In this document: piece after piece, positions 57,486 to 64,000 of the stretch
Numbering within the stretch: position 1 is the stretch's first letter
How the letters are laid out: each line of letters starts with the position of its first letter
Translations under genes and position numbers: made by a program
NCBI RefSeq assembly: GCF_019175385.1
Contig: NC_083343.1
Span: 49,622,457-49,686,456, forward strand
DNA: 64,000 nt
Direction of reading: 5' to 3'
From: Lycium barbarum
Lineage: Eukaryota > Streptophyta > Magnoliopsida > Solanales > Solanaceae
The notes under the pieces: generated by a model
Databases searched by the model: none
Seen by the model: only the letters and a program-made list of their open reading frames with translations
Told to the model about the DNA's origin: nothing

Positions 57486-59168
57486 CTAGATACATATGAG
57501 AATGCACAAGAATGATTGAACAGCGATAGACATCTGGATGAAGGAAGTAGAAGTTCCAAACACAAGTGAAATGTCTGAATAAGCAAGAATGCAACGCAAA
57601 TTGAACAAGTCCAAAGACCATATCTATCGCAAAAGAAGAGTTGCAAGCAATCTACATGAATCAGTTTCACAGACATGTTTTATCAGATACACACTAGCAG
57701 ACAAGAACTGTCAAAGAGGTGAAGAAGATGACCTAGCAGGCAGAAACACAGAAAAATGTTCAATGTATGGCATGAATGATATATGAATAGAACAACTAAA
57801 CAAAGTAGGCAGAAAAATGGGGAATTGATGATTCAGTAAAAGGTGCAGTTTAATGCAAAATTAGAACAAGCATGACAACATGTTCTGTACAAAGGAGTCA
57901 TCGAGTATAATGAATGAATAACCAGCATAAAGGTGAGATAATGAAAAAGATGAGAAGTGAAGTAACTCAGACTCAGAAGGAAGAAAGTGTTCAGCTAAAG
58001 AGTTTGCAAACAAAGCATATGAATAAGCTTAACAGAAGAAACAGGTCTGCAAAAATGGTCCATCACAAAGCTAGAACAAAATAAGAAGTCAAAGAGTGAG
58101 TCAAGATTGAAGACATGATTTATTCTAGCAATGAATAAATGCAAGTGAGGAAGACTGACACAGAGGTACATATGATAAGTGAAACAAGTCTGTCATCCAT
58201 ACCAAAAGCAGACTCAAGAAGAACTTAGAAGTATGAACAAGATAGGGATGATAAAATAGGTTCGAGAACATGTTCTATCTCGGACGGTGCAGAGATTCAG
58301 AGGCAGACGAACTAGGTGGATGAAACGGGTTTGTGAACATGTTCCAGGGCAAGTCCTACAACAACTATGATTTGCAGAATTATGGAAAGAACTTGGCAAA
58401 CAAGTATGAAAGATCCCTTGCCATATTGTAAGGATTATTAAGCTTCCTACATGTACAAGGAGCGGACTCAACAAGTCAAGAATTCAAGTACAACACAAAC
58501 CCTATGTGTGTGTCATTAACCGAGTAGGAAAGGGTTTTGTATTAACCAACCTGCGAAGCTTCAATGCTATACATACCCAGTTTTTTCTAAGAAGAAGTTT
58601 GCGCACCGCACCCACAAAGAGAGAGTTCAGAATATTGTGCTCTCAAAAGATATATCCAGTATGTTCAAGAATTCAGGGTTGCATCCCTATTACACAGAGA
58701 AGGATCAATGGATTTGTTTTACATAATAATGTTTCCTAGTTCTGAAGTCTAGATTTGTGTATTAGGTTGGTTTATAGAGATTGTATCCCTATCCACTTAT
58801 TATGGAGCATACAAGAAGATACAAGCAATTGTAACTCTAAGTAGGAAGTTTTGCTACTTGGAGATAGCTTGCTAGTCAGAGGTTGGGGCAGCAAGGCTAA
58901 GGTATGGGTTAGATTACAGAGGTTGTAATTTGTAACTCGCAGTTTGCTCATTATTATAGTGAATTGTTACGAAAATCCTATAGGTCTGTAGGTCATGATT
59001 TTTATCACCTTTTAAGTTGGGTGGTTTCCATGTAAATATTGTGTGTCCTTTACTTACCTGCAGTTTGATTCCGCAAAGACTAGCATAGATCAGGTATACT
59101 AACGTGATCCATCCTGTAAGCGAGAACTGGATACACATAGGATAGGAAGTAGGTCGTCCAACCTAACA
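57486..59168 (+). repeat. 3' LTR of element I, remainder
   Basis: Continues from 30089 and is collinear with 25450-27079. It ends ..CAACCTAACA at 59168, matching the start TGTTGG as terminal inverted bases. Interior sequence of D follows. Confidence 0.85.
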
Positions 59169-62151
59169 ATACTAGTCACGCAAATCTGATAAATCAAAAT
59201 ACATTGAACTCTCCTTTTTGTGCTTTTGCTTAACTTGTTCACCACTCTGAACATGCCGACACAAGGCTTGTTGTCTTTTATACCACACCTTCAACCATTG
59301 AGTCTCTGATTGTAACACCTCATTGTGCCTTTAGCAAATCGAAAAGTATCAAACCTTTAAATCCATGTGCCTTACCATGCACAAATACTTCCAAGTCATT
59401 CATATTTGAAATGCTCAACCACGCTAGCTATCCAACAATGCTTAGAAATATTCTACTACCACGGACATAGTCTCACCTCGAAATGGTACTTCAACTTCCA
59501 ACTGTAGAGATTTCATGATTTCCTCTTATTAATAAACTTTAGTCCATTCATTCAAGAAAGCTATGAAATTACCAATTTTATTACAACGCAAGTCGCTTTT
59601 CCATTAATCTTATCATGTCAGTCATCTGAAATTCGCACCTCACCAGTCACCAATAGCAAAACCCCATGGCACTTGTCATAACATTTAGTCGAATTCCGTA
59701 GACTTCCTTTTTCAAGGATACATAATAATTACACCTTATCTGAATAATCCAAGATAACACCAACATAACCCTTACCTGACCTAAGTAATCCCGTTGCTTC
59801 TAATCCAAATCCTTTTATGTTCTAAAGATGTGCCTTACTCTTTCCAATTTGAGACCAAACATGCCTTTATCTTAAATCTTCAAATTCCATGTCCCTTTAA
59901 CAATCACTTTTACCGTTATTAACTAAGAACCACTCAAAACACTCGAGGGGTGTATCAAAATAGCATAGCTCTCGCAAATTAGCACAACGATTCGCGAAAA
60001 TAGTAGCAAACCTCAACCTTGAGCATTTGGAAGTTTCCTTGCCTCATTCGAACATTAGAGCTGAATACTCCCCTCAATCAAGTGCATCATATGTACAATA
60101 TTTCACGAAGCCTTTCCACGAGAAAGTACCGGCCAACCTTGGTTACTCCAACAAAAATTATTTGTTACTGATGTAATATCCCAAACTACCACTGCACTGA
60201 TCCATAATGTGTAGAGTGATCCTTAGTTACCATGCACAAATTCCTATTAACGTTCTCATATAGTGCATATAAGTATCCTTGACAATATCCTTTATCTGTA
60301 GAATCCCTGTTCCATCTTGGTTCATGAGTTTACCAATCCAAAGTTGACATTGAAAGTCTTACAGTGAATTCACTTCTCTTAGTTTCAACCGGTATTACTG
60401 ATCCTTAACTCAATTTTTTTAAATGCTCTCCAAAACTTGAATTAGTTAATATCTACCATTGATCTACCACTTTAAATATCCTTATTGACTGACACATCGC
60501 TTGAGAGTCCTTAAGCGATGTTGCCCATGAAGAACCACCTCTACCTTGTTTCGCTGAACCAGAACTCCTCCAGTAATTCATGTGATTATTCCTCTCACTT
60601 CGTCAACTCCACATAGTCATATCACCAGTAATTGTCAAAACTAGTCAAGTCTTAAACATCAAATACAATTCCCACATCTCTTGTCCAAAAGTAGGTGCAA
60701 CAACCGATAACTCTTTAAATATTGAAACTTCACACTTCCTTTTTGCTAGAGTCATCCCCCTAGTATCCTACAGCCACTTAATAAATACAGGAGCCTCGTT
60801 GCATGACAACTTAATGAATTAATCCCACTTGTGATACCATAACCTTTATAAGATAGCATGCTAGTATCACCCATCATCCTTGCATATCAAAAACTACAGT
60901 ATATTTCATAAAATCAACAAGCGCTCGGCAAAAAAATTATGCCATTTTTTTGCACCAACCACGAAACCTCAATCGAACCTTCAAACACGCCATTAACTAA
61001 AGGATTATAACCGCCTATGCCCATAAGATTCAAACACCACGGCAACTTCCTCTGGTTGTGCTACAGCTAATAATTATTTCCTTAAAGAACCCTTGAACCG
61101 CTTGGTCTTACTTCACAACCACAATTCCATCATGTCGAAACACAAATTAGTTTTTCATACTCCCATGAAAAATTAGACTTACCACACCTCAGGCTCCCAT
61201 CAGATGAACACTTTACCATTGTGACTGTCATGTTACCAAACTTGAACTATTCAAATTCTCTTTGGTACAACTCAACTATGTAAGTTAGAAATAAACTCTT
61301 CATGTGAACCCCATAAATCCTACCAACTCTAACCTCATCACTAAGAATCACCTTTCATGCCCTTATCCTTTCTCAACTTCTCTTCACAAGCTTACCATGA
61401 TCACTATCCTCTCATATGATCACTTAATCCTTCCAAGCTAAAACTTGTCTTTAAGATACCGACAGTTATACTCTTCCATTGCTGAATTGTTGATTTTCCA
61501 TTGATACCTTTGTGTCATAAGATCAGCATACTAAATCTTCACGACGTGGAAGCATTCCCACTCTAATCACAACTTGAGAAAACCACCCTTGCTATGTCAA
61601 AACCTCCTTAAGTGCAGTCTTCGGAGTCACAACACTCATTACCTGGTTTTTTGGCTAACCGTACCAATTCAAATAGGCAACTCTCTTCCCTTCACTTGCT
61701 ATACCATAGATACACCTCTTCAACTTCCAAGCTACTAACCATTAAAGACATGTCGATTATGCCACTCTCCATATCATTACTCCAATTTCCCAGGGATATC
61801 ACCGAACTAGAGTCTGAATCACAACCCCACCCAACTAAGTCTTCAAGTCATAGCTGCAATCTGAACTTGATCACGCGTCCTCATCAAGGTGACACATCTC
61901 GTACCATACTGCGCATATGTCACATTAAGCTACTTGTGTGTGAATTCGTGAATGTGTCCTCACCATCAGTGAGAGAATGAAACAAACATATTTAGACCTT
62001 AAACCAAATCACATAAGCACGATGAGGAATGAAAAATGAAATTTTCCTAGGTGTCCCGTAGATTCTCGAAGATAAATACAGATGTCTCTATATCGCTCCG
62101 AAGGACTGTACTAGACATTGCTGTTGTACTCATTAGACCTGTGAACCTAAA
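59169..62151 (-). other. Non-coding interior of element D
   Basis: No gag or pol motif. It is pyrimidine-rich on +. Several stretches parallel the interior of A in the same order, for example AACCATTGAGTCTCTGATTG (about 59294) versus AACCATTGAAACTCCTATTG (about 52098), and GGTGACACATCTCGTACCAT (61890s) versus GGACGACACATCTCATACCA (54120s). Confidence 0.6.
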
Positions 62152-62163
62152 GCTCTGATACCA
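62152..62163 (-). other. Primer binding site of element D
   Basis: The - strand reads TGGTATCAGAGC, 3 nt after the LTR end. Confidence 0.9.
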
Positions 62164-62166
62164 AAT

Positions 62167-62993
62167 TATCACGATCCAAATTTTATAAGCCGTGATGACA
62201 CCTATTCCAAACTCGATAGGTAAGCCAACTGATTAACATATCAATTTGTCTGGAGTTAATTAAGCGGAAAGTAAAGTGACGCATAAATAATATTCAAATG
62301 CTAAGTCTTTTATAATGAAACTTGTGCGAAAATACAAATACGATCCAAGAGTGGTGTCATGTGTACAAAAATCCCTACGAATATAATGTCAGTCTGAAAT
62401 CCACTAATGCACTGTCAGGATACAAAGAAAAGAAATGAATAAATAAAAGATAGAGAGATAAGGGTATTGCAGATCAGCCAAGCCCCTCACCATGATATCA
62501 TATAATCACAACCTCATACTCAAGAAACTTTATAGGTCCCACTCATATTCTGAACCTAATCTGCACCACAAAGAGTGCACCAAGCGTAATCTGAGTACGG
62601 AAAGTATGTGTACTCAATAGCTAATAGACCGAAAGTGAAAGAAGTAGTGACAAAGTAAAAGGTTCCCCTTTTTACCTTAAAGGTTGCCTTGCCTTAACTA
62701 AGAATCAAACCATTTACTGGGTAAAGAATGAAAAAGTACCAAGTAAGCCACATATTCAGATAATCACAGAATCAGATAAGCAGCCAATTAGGAAATTAAT
62801 TAAGTAATGAGTAATGCAATGAAATACAGTATGCCCTATATACACAAAGAGATTCCGGTACTAAACAAAATATGTGACCCAGGAGGGACCATTAAGTCCA
62901 TATAACACCCAAAAATTTATCAGATCTCCTATATCACATCGTGTCCAGGCCTCCCAAAGCCTAATCATGCTCCCGACCGTAAGAAGTCAATAT
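62167..62993 (-). repeat. 5' LTR of element D, PBS-side part
   Basis: On + it starts TATCACGATCC (LTR end ..GGATCGTGATA, CA changed to TA). It shows order and motif similarity to the A LTR (AACTCGATAGGTAAGCCAAC versus ACCTCGGTAGGCGAACCC). It is cut by copia H. Confidence 0.75.
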
Positions 62994-64000
62994 TGTTAAC
63001 GTTGCACGAGCTACATATTTGTCCCAATGAATACTTACTTTTTGCCTATGGAAAGAACAAGTTACCTAACCTATTCTTCGTATATGTTTGCGAAATAAAA
63101 ACAAACAAGAAGGTAAAGGACACAATGTTTTTACGTCAAAACCACCTGGCTCAAAAGGTGATGAAAACCATGACCTATAGACCTATAGAATTTCCTCAAC
63201 AACTTAACTACAATAATGAGCCAACTCCAAGTTACAATTACAACCTCTGTAACCTAAATTTCTACACCTAACCTTGCTGCCTAGCCTCTAACTAGCAAGC
63301 TATCTCCAAGTAGTAAACTTTGTACTTGTAGTTACAATAATTTGTACCTACTTTTTATGCTTCTTAATAAGATGATTAAGATACAACTCGATAAACCAAC
63401 CTAATACAAAAGTCTAGACTTTAGAATTAGGAAACATTATTCAGTAAAACATCTCTATCGATCTTCTCTGTGTAATATGGATACCATCCTGGATTCGTGA
63501 ATATGCTGGATATATCTTTTGATAGCACAATAATCTGAACTCTCTCTTTGTGGGTGAGAAAACATCTTCTTAGAAAGACCTGGGTATTTATAAAATTGAA
63601 GCTCTGCAGGTCGGCAAACACAAAACCATTTCCTAGTCGATCAATAAGACGCGTGTAGAGTTTGTGTAGTATTTGAATTCTTGCCTTGTTGAGTTCTCTT
63701 CTAATATGTTTAGAAGGCTTACTAATCTCTACAAATATGGCAAGGAATCTTTCATACTTTACCGTCAAGTTCTTTTCATAATTTTGCAAATCCTAATTAC
63801 TGTAGGAATTGCCCTGGAGCATGTTCACGAACCTGTTTATCCCATCTGGTTCGTCTACCTCTAAATATCTGCATTATCTGAGATAAAATATGTTCTTATA
63901 CGTGCTCCACCAATCTCTTTTCATTCTTTATCTTTCATTGAACTGCGTTTGAGATATTGGCTGGAACATGCTGACAGACCTATTTCATATATCTATATAG
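62994..64000 (-). repeat. H: copia LTR of the I family, inverted, runs off the window
   Basis: On + it starts TGTTAACGTTGCACG. Its reverse complement matches about 26000-27079 and 58100-59168 (for example the CTACTTGGAGATAGCTTGCTAG and GGTGGTTTCC..GTGTCCTTTAC segments). The left flank AATAT (62989-62993) would be its target duplication. Whether it is a solo LTR or a full element cannot be seen here. Confidence 0.85.

Larger units (their letters stand above)
25450..59168 (+). mobile_element. Element I: Ty1/copia (SIRE/Maximus-like), pol-less, split by A
   Basis: 5' LTR 25450-27079 (start lost at J), degraded initiator-Met PBS (27082-27093), gag remnants, a non-coding or unrecognised stretch, polypurine tract (29962-29975), and a 3' LTR in two pieces (29976-30089 and 57486-59168). 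Element A occupies the gap with a CAGGT duplication. The interior is only about 2.9 kb and shows no RT, RNase H or integrase, so this is a deletion derivative. The right flank (59169 on) is the interior of D. Confidence 0.8.
59169..64000 (-). mobile_element. Element D: A-related LARD-like element, minus strand, partial
   Basis: The interior 59169-62151, PBS 62163-62152 and the near part of the 5' LTR (62167-62993) are visible. The copia element I interrupts the interior at 59168 and copia H interrupts the LTR at 62994. The rest lies outside the window or beyond the nested stack. Confidence 0.75.

Overview
This window is plant repeat DNA. I can account for almost all of it as LTR retrotransposons, mostly Ty3/gypsy chromoviruses of the Tekay/Del type with 2-3 kb LTRs, plus one Ty1/copia (SIRE/Maximus-like) family and one non-autonomous Athila/Tat-like element. 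I found no host protein-coding gene, tRNA, rRNA or CRISPR array. The LTR and pol styles, and the recurring block that starts GGTATGTAAAGCT, suggest a Solanaceae-type eudicot. That is recognition from memory, not a search result.

Layout, left to right. (G) 1-8959: degraded Tekay material read on the + strand, comprising an old pol tail, an LTR (2788-5530), a shortened gag/protease remnant and a second, partial LTR ending at 8959. (E) 8960-24288: a Tekay element on the - strand with recognisable gag, protease, RT, RNase H, integrase and chromodomain, all frame-broken. (F) 15978-21996: a complete non-autonomous element with two 1341-bp LTRs and a GCAAC target duplication, inserted in the 5' LTR of E. 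(J) 24289-25449: the 3' part of an LTR of the A family. (I) 25450-30089 and 57486-59168: a copia element that keeps gag but lacks pol. (A) 30090-32111 and 50014-57480: a - strand element with a non-coding interior and a CAGGT target duplication. (B) 32112-38255 and 47710-50013: a Tekay-type element with a full but broken gag-pol. (C) 38256-47709: the youngest-looking Tekay element, with 2.92-kb LTRs and a TTATT target duplication. (D) 59169-62993: the interior and 5' LTR of another - strand element related to A. (H) 62994-64000: the copia LTR family again, inverted, running off the window.

The insertions form a stack: C lies in the pol of B, B in the 3' LTR of A, A in the 3' LTR of I, and I in the interior of D. 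On the left, F and G lie in E, and E lies in an AT repeat of J. Target duplications prove three of these steps (C, A, F). The rest rest on how broken LTRs resume across the insert.

The most interesting cross-cutting signals are regulatory. Several unrelated LTRs carry a dyad or repeated palindrome just upstream of a TATA box. A stem-loop lies just upstream of the polypurine tract in several families. Strong splice donors in the LTR and an acceptor just before the gag ATG suggest that a leader intron removing the primer-binding site could be a shared feature of these elements.
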